Assembly: GCA_964542895.1 (NCBI GenBank)
Contig: CAZIWT010000025.1
Span: forward strand, 1-31,269
Direction: 5' to 3'
Source: Zymogenus sp964542895
GTDB lineage: Bacteria; Desulfobacterota; Zymogenia; Zymogenales; Zymogenaceae
Length of the DNA stretch: 31,269 nucleotides
Shown: positions 24,244 to 31,061 of the stretch, one piece after another
Position numbering within the stretch: the first letter of the stretch is position 1
How the letters are laid out: each line of letters starts with the position of its first letter
Notes under the pieces: generated by a model
Database searches by the model: none
Told to the model about the DNA's origin: nothing
The model's input: only the letters and a program-made list of their open reading frames with translations
Position numbers and translations under genes: made by a program

Positions 24244-24951
24244 TTACAGCTTCCCGTACTTTTTGTAGACGTCAAGGAGCGATTTTCCACCCCTGATCTC
24301 TTCTCTCGACCTCCTCTCGGCGGCGACCACCTCCTCCGCCTCCTCCACGACCGCCTTGAGGTCCACATCGCCCATGGGGATCACCACAACGCCGTCGCAG
24401 TCGGCGAAGATTACGTCTCCCGGGTTGACCCTGACCCCGCCGCAGAAGATCGGGCCTCCGACCCCCACCAGGTCGACCCGGCCGATGGAGTCGGTTGGGA
24501 TGTTTCCCTTGGCCCAGACCGGAAAGTCGATCTCTTTTATGCGGTTGATGTCCCTGATCGGGCCGTCCACCACCGCGCCCTTAACCCCGCCGTAGTATTT
24601 GCTTGTTGTGGCCATGAGCTCGCCGAAGGCGCCCGCTCCGGAAAAGCCGTTGGTGTTAACCGCGATCACCTGGCCCTCCTCCATGTTGCCGAATATGGCC
24701 GTCAGCGCCTGGGCGACGAACTCCGGGTCGTACTCGGAGAGTCTCGTGCTCTTCTTGGTCTGAGCCTCGTCCATCGTAAAGGCGGGCCCGGCCACGACCG
24801 AATCGGAAAATATCGGGACGAATCCGACGTGCATCGCCTGGTTGAAAAAGCCCATGCCGTCAAGCGTGTCGGCGACGGCGGGGGCGTAGGTCTTTTCGAG
24901 GCGCCCGCAGAGGACTATGACCTCTTCGTGGGATAGTTGTGTTGTCGACAT
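24244..24951 (-). CDS. RraA-like aldolase / HMG-aldolase family protein
   Basis: A 235-residue protein of the RraA/4-hydroxy-4-methyl-2-oxoglutarate aldolase family. The active-site segments are FGELMATTS (109-117) and VDGPIRD, giving R133 and D134, and FADCDGVVVIP. Family members cleave 4-hydroxy-2-oxo acids to pyruvate plus an aldehyde or oxo acid, decarboxylate oxaloacetate, or (RraA itself) inhibit RNase E; the intact Arg-Asp pair favours an enzyme. AGGAGG five bases before ATG at 24951 decides the start; an in-frame GTG two codons earlier overlaps that site. It is the first metabolic gene after the regulator. Confidence 0.88.
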   Translation of the reverse strand: MSTTQLSHEEVIVLCGRLEKTYAPAVADTLDGMGFFNQAMHVGFVPIFSDSVVAGPAFTMDEAQTKKSTRLSEYDPEFVAQALTAIFGNMEEGQVIAVNTNGFSGAGAFGELMATTSKYYGGVKGAVVDGPIRDINRIKEIDFPVWAKGNIPTDSIGRVDLVGVGGPIFCGGVRVNPGDVIFADCDGVVVIPMGDVDLKAVVEEAEEVVAAERRSREEIRGGKSLLDVYKKYGKL

Positions 24952-25128
24952 GGTCACCTCCTGTCATTCTTTGTAATCGAGGAAACTTTGTCACGGGAGT
25001 ACCATCCCGCGTCAAAGCCCTTGGAGAGAAGACTCTCGTGCCCGGAAACGTTTCAGGCGAATACGCTTTTCCATTCGAATATCGACCCTCGGTTTTCCTC
25101 GGGATATTGGACAAACCCCCGGAGAAGA
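24952..25128. other. Gap between regulator and metabolic genes
   Basis: I see no gene in these 177 bases. They hold the RraA-like ribosome-binding site at 24957-24962 and no obvious promoter or terminator, so transcription may continue from the regulator into the operon. Confidence 0.5.
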
Positions 25129-25821
25129 TCAAGTCCCCTCTTTCTCCACGTAGAAGCGCGTCACCTCCCGGATGTGCTTTTCCATTTGCTCGTGCGCCTC
25201 GTTAGGATCGCGGGAGCGGACGGCCTCGAATATCGCGTAGTGGGAGCCGTACTCCCAGTCGAGATAGTCCTCGTGCCTCTCCATCAGCGCGCCGCGTACC
25301 GCAAAGAGGCCGGCGATGGTCTCTATGAAGCGGGTAAAGACTATGTTGTGCGTTGCCTTGGCGATCTCCACGTGAAACCTCCCCGCCAGCGGATAGACCG
25401 GCTCTCCCGATCTGGAGGCGTCTTTACACCTCTCAAGCAGCCGCCCGATGCCTTCGATCTCCTCCTCCGTGTGACGCCGGGCTGCCATGGCGGCAATTGA
25501 AGGCTCTACCAGGAGCCTCGCCTCGAGGAGGTCCTCGGCGTCCTCGGGTCTCACGAGGGGGGCGAAGATGCTGGCAGGGACCGCGACATCATTGGTGACT
25601 TCCCTGACGAACGTCCCCAGCCCGGGGCGGATATCGACCAGCCCCATTATGGCAAGGGCCTGAAAGGCCTCCCTGACCGACGACCGCCCCACGCTAAGCT
25701 GCTGCATCAGCTCCCGCTCCGGGGGAAGCTTCTTGCCGGGGGGGTAGACCCCCTTGCTTATCAGGTCGATCATCTGGCGGACGATCGACTCCGATATGTT
25801 GACTCTGTTTATCGGCTCCAT
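25129..25821 (-). CDS. FadR-type GntR family transcriptional regulator
   Basis: A 230-residue DNA-binding regulator. The N-terminal winged helix carries PPGKKLPPERELMQQLSVGRSSVREAFQALAIMG in the usual order (only the start and end matter: R and E at the recognition helix), and the C-terminal FCD domain has RFHVEIAKATHN and HYAIFEAVRSRDPNEAHEQ, with His residues that bind metal and ligand. The ATG at 25821 is preferred because the start of transcription is predicted near 25857 and family members begin just before this point; GGGAG is close to it. FadR-type regulators sense carboxylic acids, so a pathway intermediate is the likely effector. The gene heads the array, so it probably controls it. 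Confidence 0.88.
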   Translation of the reverse strand: MEPINRVNISESIVRQMIDLISKGVYPPGKKLPPERELMQQLSVGRSSVREAFQALAIMGLVDIRPGLGTFVREVTNDVAVPASIFAPLVRPEDAEDLLEARLLVEPSIAAMAARRHTEEEIEGIGRLLERCKDASRSGEPVYPLAGRFHVEIAKATHNIVFTRFIETIAGLFAVRGALMERHEDYLDWEYGSHYAIFEAVRSRDPNEAHEQMEKHIREVTRFYVEKEGT

Positions 25822-25846
25822 ATTCTCCCACATAACATACATAACA

Positions 25847-25859
25847 TCAGACCATCTGA
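25847..25859 (-). promoter_or_regulatory. Candidate FadR-type operator overlapping the transcription start
   Basis: TCAGACCATCTGA is an inverted repeat (TCAGA-N3-TCTGA on one strand) with GACCA repeated around it, similar to the GGTC/GACC half sites of FadR-family operators. It lies directly downstream of the -10 box, a position that would block transcription, so autorepression is likely. Confidence 0.5.
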
Positions 25860-25863
25860 CCAA

Positions 25864-25892
25864 ATGTTACCAGCACAGGCACATCGTGTCAA
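25864..25892 (-). promoter_or_regulatory. Promoter of the FadR-type regulator gene and probably of the array
   Basis: TTGACA (25887-25892) and TAACAT (25864-25869) are separated by 17 bases on the minus strand. The -35 box is perfect; the -10 box matches four of six. The predicted start at about 25857 falls inside the candidate operator. Confidence 0.7.
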
Positions 25893-26057
25893 GCGTTTTT
25901 TGAGGCTTTTCTAAAAAAATGGATTAAGGGGGCATTTGGTGGGTAACTGGCGGGGTAACTTGGGTCTAAAGTCGTAGATAAACAATCAGGCTACATGATA
26001 TGGCCGACTTAGCAAGGAAGATGAGGAACAGGATAATGAAGATCATCTTGTCCAATC

Positions 26058-26987
26058 TCAGATTCTCTTCAGAAAGGCGTCGACGACCGACTCCCACTCC
26101 TCGTAATATCTTCTCTCCGTGGGGAAGTGATCCGCGCCCTCAAGCTCGACGTACTGTTTCATTTTCGATCCCAGCTTTTTGAACACCCTCTCGGTATAGA
26201 TTTTCGGTGTCATCCTGTCGGCCCCCGGCTGGACCACCAAGGTCGGTAGGCGGAAGTCCTCGTGTCTCAACTCCGGCCTGCTCTGGAGAATCAGGCTTGC
26301 CGCGCCCTTGAGCGTAATGTGCGTGCCCGCCTGCGGATCGAGCTTTACCAGGTCGTTCATCTCTTCGGAGTCGGTCAGCGTGTCGTATGAGATCAGGCTG
26401 TAGGTCTTCAGGCGCAGCCCCCCGAACAGCTTCGAGGCGAGCCAAAACAGGGGCATCAGGGGATACGTGAGATATCCGGTGTTCGTCTCCTTTGCCATGA
26501 ACTCCCTGTCGCTCAAATCCCACAGGCACCAGCATATCAGGCCGTCAACTTTGTCGATTATCTTTGACGCCGCCGTATAGGCCAGAGGCCCCCCCATGCT
26601 CGCTCCGCCGAGAAAAAGCTTTCCCCCGAATCTCCTTTTCGCGTAGTCAGCCGTATCGATCAGGTTCTGAACGTGGGCGCTCCACTCGAAGTCCCCCTTC
26701 AGCCCCTCATTATATCCGTACCCCATAAGATCCGGGACGACCAGGTTGTATCCCCTCTTGAACAGGGGGACCGTAAGGGGGAGGAGAATCCGGGCGTATC
26801 CGGCTATGCCGTGGGAGAAGACGATCGTCTTAGCCGTGGCAATGCCCGTGTCGTATACCTCGAGCTGTATCCTCCGGTCGTTCGAGGCGATGGAGTCGAG
26901 CTCCACGTTCTTTTCCCAGTCGGCGATAAGCTCTTTTCCGAACCACATCTCCATGTAGTTCTTCCAGAAGTCCGCTCCTTTGTACAT
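26058..26987 (-). CDS. Alpha/beta-hydrolase fold protein
   Basis: A 309-residue hydrolase of unknown substrate. The oxyanion HG motif is SHGIAGY (58-64), the nucleophile elbow GGASMGG with S130, the acid D257 (QPGADRMTP) and the base H287 (GADHFPTE), in the right order and spacing for an active esterase, lipase or thioesterase. No signal peptide is seen. AGGAGG lies just before the ATG. It has its own promoter at 27011-27039 and seems independent of the FadR array downstream. A carboxylesterase or lysophospholipase role is possible. Confidence 0.85.
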   Translation of the reverse strand: MYKGADFWKNYMEMWFGKELIADWEKNVELDSIASNDRRIQLEVYDTGIATAKTIVFSHGIAGYARILLPLTVPLFKRGYNLVVPDLMGYGYNEGLKGDFEWSAHVQNLIDTADYAKRRFGGKLFLGGASMGGPLAYTAASKIIDKVDGLICWCLWDLSDREFMAKETNTGYLTYPLMPLFWLASKLFGGLRLKTYSLISYDTLTDSEEMNDLVKLDPQAGTHITLKGAASLILQSRPELRHEDFRLPTLVVQPGADRMTPKIYTERVFKKLGSKMKQYVELEGADHFPTERRYYEEWESVVDAFLKRI

Positions 26988-27010
26988 CTCTCCTCCTAAG
27001 CGTTATCACA

Positions 27011-27039
27011 ACTATATCACTTTAAACGAGTCGCATCAA
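27011..27039 (-). promoter_or_regulatory. Promoter of the alpha/beta-hydrolase gene
   Basis: TTGATG (27034-27039) and TATAGT (27011-27016) on the minus strand are 17 bases apart, within 25-50 bases of the hydrolase ATG. Confidence 0.5.
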
Positions 27040-27101
27040 TAAAATCTTGACCGTAAACCCCCCGGCTACCGGTTATTTAGGTTTAATAAACTATAAATAG
27101 G

Positions 27102-27131
27102 TTGACACCCCTGCTTGTTTCGAGGTATCTT
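27102..27131 (+). promoter_or_regulatory. Promoter of the cysteine-cluster membrane gene
   Basis: TTGACA (27102-27107) and TATCTT (27126-27131) are 18 bases apart; an alternative -10 is one base earlier. It points at the plus-strand gene starting at 27168. Confidence 0.5.
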
Positions 27132-27167
27132 GATTCCAAGACGAGATTTAATTAATGGAGTATCAAG

Positions 27168-27698
27168 ATGCCTGAAGAAATGAAGCCGGACATGTCCTGC
27201 TTTCCATATCGCAGAAAAAAGCTGTATCTTGCAATAACGATCCCCCTCCTTCTCCTTTATATCTTAGTGTTCATCTACCTCTGGTCTTTCAGCTTCATCC
27301 TCTCTTTGATATTCCTGTCGCTTTACCTAATAATGTGTTTTTTCATGGCGTACTGCTGCGTCTATCAGGACTGCCCCTATGTAGGGGGATTCTGCCCGGG
27401 CGCGGCTGGCCTGATGCCGGCGAGCTTGTTGGCAAAGCTCATATACGGAAATAGAAAGATCAAAAAGTCGAAGAGGCTGTTCGATATAAACGCCTCGATC
27501 GCCTTTGTCGCCTTTCTGGGTATGCCGTTCTTCCCCCTCTACTGGCTGGCAAGGCTCGGCATACTGTATGCCGTCGGTTACTTTTTGATACACATAGTAT
27601 ATTATATTATTTTCCTGAAATATGTCTGCGAGGTCTGCGCCATCAGGCATATATGCCCCGGCGGCAGGTTTAGAGAGAAGGTTTTTAAGAGTCGGTGA
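27168..27698 (+). CDS. Four-segment membrane protein with two cysteine clusters, unknown function
   Basis: A 176-residue protein with hydrophobic segments at about 19-38, 42-62, 109-127 and 130-152. Cysteines are grouped after segment 2 (C63, C64, C69, C76 in CCVYQDCPYVGGFCPG) and after segment 4 (C154, C157, C163 in CEVCAIRHICPGG), so both clusters should sit on the same membrane face. Each ends in CPG. The pattern recalls CxxxCP-type iron-sulfur or metal sites of membrane electron-transfer proteins, but I do not recognise a family. GGAG eight bases before the ATG supports the start. It is a single-gene unit with its own promoter. Confidence 0.7.
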   Translation: MPEEMKPDMSCFPYRRKKLYLAITIPLLLLYILVFIYLWSFSFILSLIFLSLYLIMCFFMAYCCVYQDCPYVGGFCPGAAGLMPASLLAKLIYGNRKIKKSKRLFDINASIAFVAFLGMPFFPLYWLARLGILYAVGYFLIHIVYYIIFLKYVCEVCAIRHICPGGRFREKVFKSR

Positions 27699-27835
27699 CT
27701 GGATGTCCGATTTTTATCAGGGCAACAACCCTCGGCTTTAGGAAGACTCTCCGCTTAAATCGCTTTCGGCTTCAAAGACAAAAATGTCCTTTCGCCCTTA
27801 CCTAAATTTTGTCTGGCGGTTTTGTCTTTCTCTCC

Positions 27836-27865
27836 TTGACATTTAATTAGGCATTCCTTTATTAT
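27836..27865 (+). promoter_or_regulatory. Promoter of the Gly-rich secreted protein gene
   Basis: TTGACA (27836-27841) and TATTAT (27860-27865) are 18 bases apart: a perfect -35 and a five-of-six -10 box. The leader would be about 45 bases. The rest of 27699-27917 shows no gene. Confidence 0.65.
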
Positions 27866-27917
27866 GGGAGAAATTTCGGTCATATCCATAACCTATTTGT
27901 AAAGTGGAGGTTAAGAG

Positions 27918-28523
27918 ATGAAAAGGACGTTAAATATCCTGTCCGTATTTGGGGTGATGGCATTAATATTATCCCTCGCGGCCGCAGGAAGTGTACTCGG
28001 CGCGGGGGTGAAGGTGGTGACGCTATACTCGCTGGAGATTCGTGGGTATCTTGTCGACTCCGCCTCGGTAACGAAGTTCGTGGAGGACGTGAACGCCGGG
28101 ACGCTCACAGGCGTTGAGGCGGAGAACGCCTGGAATGCCCTGTTGCGCGAGGGAAAGGCGAAGGCTGACGAGCTGAAGAAGGGGGGCGTTGACACGAGGT
28201 TCTTGGGTAAGGCGAAGGTAAAGGGTGACATGGTCAAGATCCTCCCGAAGGACGACATCTTCTTCAAGGACCCGGTCAACGGGACGCTGAACAAGGGCTA
28301 TGTGAAGTTCGACAGGCTGGTGGTCTTCAAGAACGGCAAGGTGCACATGCTCCCCGCGAACGAGTGGATACCGATGGCGGAGATCGACGCGCTGAAGTCG
28401 AGTCCGGTGACCGCCGTGGTGAACGTGAACGAGATCAACACGGGCGGCGGAGACGGCGGCAGCGGCGGTGAAGGAGGCGGGGGCGGCGGCTCAGGCGGGG
28501 ATAACTCAGGTGGTGATATTTAA
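27918..28523 (+). CDS. Secreted protein with Gly-rich C-terminal tail, unknown function
   Basis: A 201-residue protein with a signal peptide (K/R start, hydrophobic core LSVFGVMALILSLAAAG, cleavage near VLGAG). The mature part is mixed alpha/beta (VVTLYSLEIRGYLVDSASV, VKILPKDDIFF) and the last 25 residues are almost only Gly, Ser, Asp and Glu. The repeated FKNGKVHML and KILPKDDIF segments may form a small beta domain. GGAGG lies nine bases before the ATG. It has its own promoter. I do not recognise a family; an extracellular or periplasmic structural or binding role is a guess from the tail. Confidence 0.75.
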   Translation: MKRTLNILSVFGVMALILSLAAAGSVLGAGVKVVTLYSLEIRGYLVDSASVTKFVEDVNAGTLTGVEAENAWNALLREGKAKADELKKGGVDTRFLGKAKVKGDMVKILPKDDIFFKDPVNGTLNKGYVKFDRLVVFKNGKVHMLPANEWIPMAEIDALKSSPVTAVVNVNEINTGGGDGGSGGEGGGGGGSGGDNSGGDI

Positions 28524-28598
28524 AGATTAAGTTTGAAAAAGAAAATATTTTTTAACAGATAAGCTAAATCCATAAGAGGTTCTTTTGGATTACAAGAA

Positions 28599-28670
28599 GG
28601 GGTAAACCGTTCAGGATCCGCGCTCCTACTACTTGAGTAGCTATCAACGAAACCCTAAACGGTTTACCCC
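28599..28670. repeat. Perfect 13-bp inverted repeat forming a large two-level hairpin
   Basis: GGGGTAAACCGTT (28599-28611) and its exact inverse AACGGTTTACCCC (28658-28670) enclose 46 bases, within which CTACTTGAGTAG forms a second small stem. No T-run follows on either strand, so it is not an ordinary terminator. It lies between two convergent genes and could be a bidirectional 3' structure, a small RNA, or a miniature mobile element. Confidence 0.75.
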
Positions 28671-28743
28671 TAAAACCATCCCCTCAACATCATCTCTTTA
28701 AAGCGCCCCCTTTTCAGCGCGATGCATGGACGTTTCTAACCCG

Positions 28744-28757
28744 CCCGCTGCAGCGGG
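28744..28757. repeat. GC-rich palindrome CCCGCTGCAGCGGG
   Basis: A perfect 14-bp palindrome lies 40 bases past the stop of the minus-strand membrane gene. It could fold into a short GC-rich hairpin and help end that transcript, though no T-run follows. Nothing else is seen in 28671-28796. Confidence 0.4.
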
Positions 28758-28796
28758 GGCCCGAATCCGTATCCAGCGAAACGGCCGAATCACCAA

Positions 28797-29237
28797 TCAG
28801 CCCTCCTTTTCAACCAGTCCCCTCGAATTAACGTAGCTGTAGATGAAAAGGACGTAGAGGAGAAACGACAATATCCATGAGGGGAGCATCCCCTGCACCG
28901 TGGCGTAGCCGTAGACGAAGAGATATATGTTCGCCAGGTCCAACCCCACCTTCACCGGAAATATCGTGAGGAGCAGGACCCCCCGCCTCTCCACCGGCCT
29001 CCTGTCCGCCCACAATAAGAGAAACGTCCAACCGAGCATGAGCGCGGCGCCTATGGCCAGCGCGTACCTGAAATCGCCCCCGAAGGCCAGGCCCTCTATC
29101 CCGTAGATCTTCGCCCCCAGGCTCGGGAAGTACATGGGGATAACCCAGAGCCCGTCGAGGATCGCCCCGACCCAGTAGCTTATCCTCAGCCACAAAATTC
29201 TTCTGTCCACATTTTCCACATTTTCCACATTTTCCAT
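28797..29237 (-). CDS. Four-segment membrane protein regulated by MarR, unknown function
   Basis: A 146-residue protein with about four hydrophobic segments and a short N-terminal repeat M-E-N-V-E-N-V-E-N-V-D, encoded by three 9-bp repeats. I do not recognise the family; the layout is like small DoxX- or DUF-type membrane proteins. AGGAGG six bases before the ATG supports the start. It follows the MarR gene by 77 bases, and that gap carries the same 17-bp palindrome as the MarR promoter, so MarR probably controls it. Other candidates are a small efflux or redox-related membrane protein. Confidence 0.75.
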   Translation of the reverse strand: MENVENVENVDRRILWLRISYWVGAILDGLWVIPMYFPSLGAKIYGIEGLAFGGDFRYALAIGAALMLGWTFLLLWADRRPVERRGVLLLTIFPVKVGLDLANIYLFVYGYATVQGMLPSWILSFLLYVLFIYSYVNSRGLVEKEG

Positions 29238-29251
29238 ATTTTGCCTCCTTT

Positions 29252-29268
29252 TTAGTTAGTCTAACTAA
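29252..29268. promoter_or_regulatory. MarR-type operator before the membrane gene
   Basis: TTAGTTAGTCTAACTAA is a 17-bp palindrome with arms TTAGTTAG and CTAACTAA, identical to the one at 29763-29779 except for its central base. It lies 15 bases before the ATG of the membrane gene, close to its ribosome-binding site, and a further half site TGTTAGTC follows at 29270-29277. Confidence 0.75.
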
Positions 29269-29314
29269 CATGTTAGTCAAAAAAAATCGGCCCTTATAGT
29301 TAGAGCCATTATAG

Positions 29315-29746
29315 TCAGCCATCATATTTAGAGAGAATCTTCTTGAATATCTCGATCAGCACTTTAGCCTCCTCGTCCGTAAGCGCCCCCCTCACCCTCT
29401 CCGAGAATTCGGTGAGCGCCCTCACCTCCGCATCGATGAGCCTCTTCCCCTCGCTGGAGAGGCTTACGTGGTGGATCCTCCGGTCGTCCAGCGACATCGT
29501 CTTTTCGGCCAGCCCGCTCTTGATCAGCTTTCCGATCCCCACGCTGGCCGACGCCTTCGACACCTTGAGATGATCGGCCAGCTCGCTCACCGTGGGGCTT
29601 CCCAGCTGGAATATTGCCTCGAGGTATATCAGCTGGTTTACCGTGACTTCCGGGTAGTCACCCCCCCCAATGATCTCCTCCTTGAACCGCCTCATCGAGG
29701 CGTGGACGATCTCGTTTATCCGTATGAGAAGCTGTATAAACTCCAT
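29315..29746 (-). CDS. MarR family transcriptional regulator
   Basis: A 143-residue winged-helix regulator. The HTH reads PTVSELADHLKVSKASASVG with the wing DDRRIHHVSLSSEGKRL, the hallmark D-R-R of MarR proteins, followed by C-terminal dimerisation helices. MarR proteins usually repress their own gene and a neighbour and let go on binding a phenolic or lipophilic ligand. The promoter and operator upstream and the second operator downstream fit this. It is the first gene of a two-gene unit. Confidence 0.92.
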   Translation of the reverse strand: MEFIQLLIRINEIVHASMRRFKEEIIGGGDYPEVTVNQLIYLEAIFQLGSPTVSELADHLKVSKASASVGIGKLIKSGLAEKTMSLDDRRIHHVSLSSEGKRLIDAEVRALTEFSERVRGALTDEEAKVLIEIFKKILSKYDG

Positions 29747-29762
29747 CGTTTCAACCGTTTAT

Positions 29763-29779
29763 TTAGTTAGCCTAACTAA
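29763..29779. promoter_or_regulatory. MarR-type operator at the marR promoter
   Basis: TTAGTTAGCCTAACTAA is a 17-bp palindrome located directly after the -10 box of the marR promoter (29781-29786), covering the transcription start; autorepression is the simple reading. Confidence 0.8.
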
Positions 29780-29780
29780 T

Positions 29781-29809
29781 ATACTACCTTCCCAGACCAA
29801 CCATGTCAA
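29781..29809 (-). promoter_or_regulatory. Promoter of marR
   Basis: TTGACA (29804-29809) and TAGTAT (29781-29786) on the minus strand are 17 bases apart. The operator palindrome begins just after the -10 box. Confidence 0.65.
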
Positions 29810-29956
29810 GAAAAAAATGACCGGCTTTGTTTTTTTAAGATCGGTAAACCGGATTTACAAACGCCGCTTTATGAATATTAAAAAGGCGGATTTTTGTTGT
29901 TGGATTTTTCCTCTTCTCACCGCCAGTGCAAAGGAACATCAATGAGAATCAAAGAG

Positions 29957-29986
29957 CGGTTTGTCAAAGGAAGGGATGACAAACCG
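29957..29986. repeat. Perfect 10-bp hairpin, possible terminator
   Basis: CGGTTTGTCA (29957-29966) and TGACAAACCG (29977-29986) form a 10-bp stem with a 10-base loop. On the minus strand it would lie about 70 bases past the stop of the DUF5677-like gene and is followed by CTCTTTGATTC, so it may end that transcript. The rest of 29810-30053 shows no gene. Confidence 0.5.
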
Positions 29987-30053
29987 ATTATATATAAATT
30001 CAACAAGAAGTTTTGAGGGCTACTTTATTACATTACGGCAATAGAACAGCTCT

Positions 30054-30695
30054 TCAAACGGCTGCTTTATCATTTGGGAAGTAAGCAGCCATCATTCCTT
30101 GGATTACTGCAATCCATGGGATCACATTAGCACATAGATCGTCACACAACTCAGGGCGATTCATGATTTTCGAGACCGCGTGACCAACTCTATCCCCACT
30201 CAGAGGCACGAAGTTCCATGGCGCAGAATCAGGCTTCGCATGCAATAGGCTGTTCATCGATGCTGTCAAATCTCTTCCTTGGACACCTGCGGGATATTCC
30301 CATTTTCTCATAATGGCATCAAACATCTGTGCTAGGCCTGGAGCTTCTCTTTGCTGCCATCCCATGTTCCATTTCTCGATTTCGTCTGGATAGAGATAGA
30401 TGTAAAGCAGAATTGCCGCGCGTTCCACCAGAGGTCGAAGTAGAACATGTGCACCAAACAAATAGCCCTGCCTAATGAGCTCTCTTATCGAAAGCGCAAT
30501 GCTGAGGGCTTGGGCAATTAATTGGCAGGCCATGTGCTGATGGTCTGTTAGTTGCCTGTTGTGAGTGGTGGGCGCTGTAGCCACGTTCTGTTCCATGACT
30601 GAACAAATGATTTGATCGAAGTGAAACAATAGATTTCGCCCGAGATATGGCTCATTGTCAGGAGTAAACACAACCGGGTAATCTTTATCTTTCAT
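30054..30695 (-). CDS. DUF5677-like helical protein, function unknown
   Basis: A 213-residue, mostly helical protein without a signal peptide. The middle part reads SIRELIRQGYLFGAHVLLRPLVERAAILLYI, a pattern like DUF5677 and related HEPN-like helical domains (long helices with a Gly-Tyr turn and an L-R-x-L-x-E helix). Family members sit in many accessory loci, some near defence genes, but no role is known. AAGGGGG lies about eight bases before the ATG. Codon use and base composition differ from the GC-rich genes to the left, which fits acquired DNA, and mobile-element sequences lie just to the right. Confidence 0.6.
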   Translation of the reverse strand: MKDKDYPVVFTPDNEPYLGRNLLFHFDQIICSVMEQNVATAPTTHNRQLTDHQHMACQLIAQALSIALSIRELIRQGYLFGAHVLLRPLVERAAILLYIYLYPDEIEKWNMGWQQREAPGLAQMFDAIMRKWEYPAGVQGRDLTASMNSLLHAKPDSAPWNFVPLSGDRVGHAVSKIMNRPELCDDLCANVIPWIAVIQGMMAAYFPNDKAAV

Positions 30696-30822
30696 GAACA
30701 GGCCCCCTTCCGTCCCCGAGTATGTCCCAAAGATAGTTGGAAGTTGAAAAAAGGGTGGCGGTTCCTGATCCGACTCGATAGAATAGGGCTAGTAAAAAAG
30801 CTAATTAAAAGGAGGAACCACC

Positions 30823-30993
30823 ATGGAAGAATCTTATCATGTTTTTGACAAAAAGGACAAATAAAAAATTAAGGAGTATTTATTAAAGAACAACAATCGA
30901 ACAGCTCTTCAATTTACCTGTCGCACAAAAGGACTAAATCCGAAAAACAAAATAGTGATCATTGGAGATCAGGCAAACCGATTGTCAATATAA
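30823..30993 (+). pseudogene. Decayed reading frame with in-frame stop, unidentified
   Basis: AAGGAGG seven bases before ATG 30823 opens a frame that stops after 13 codons (TAA at 30862-30864) and then continues in the same frame with a plausible helical protein (KIKEYLLKNNNRTALQF) up to TAA at 30991-30993. The strong ribosome-binding site and continued coding character past the stop suggest a broken gene. The start of the second part faintly recalls the N-terminus of tyrosine recombinases, but the match is too weak to name. Just upstream TGTCCCAAAGATAGTTGG (30722-30740) resembles an insertion-sequence end. Confidence 0.4.
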
Positions 30994-31061
30994 ATCCTAA
31001 CCGGTGAAAACTATTTTTCATAATTTTCAACTACTGATTTATATGCTCTAGTCACTAAAAG

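Noticed and set aside
28599..28670. Integron attC site
   Set aside because: The outer arms lack the GTTRRRY / RYYYAAC core sites.
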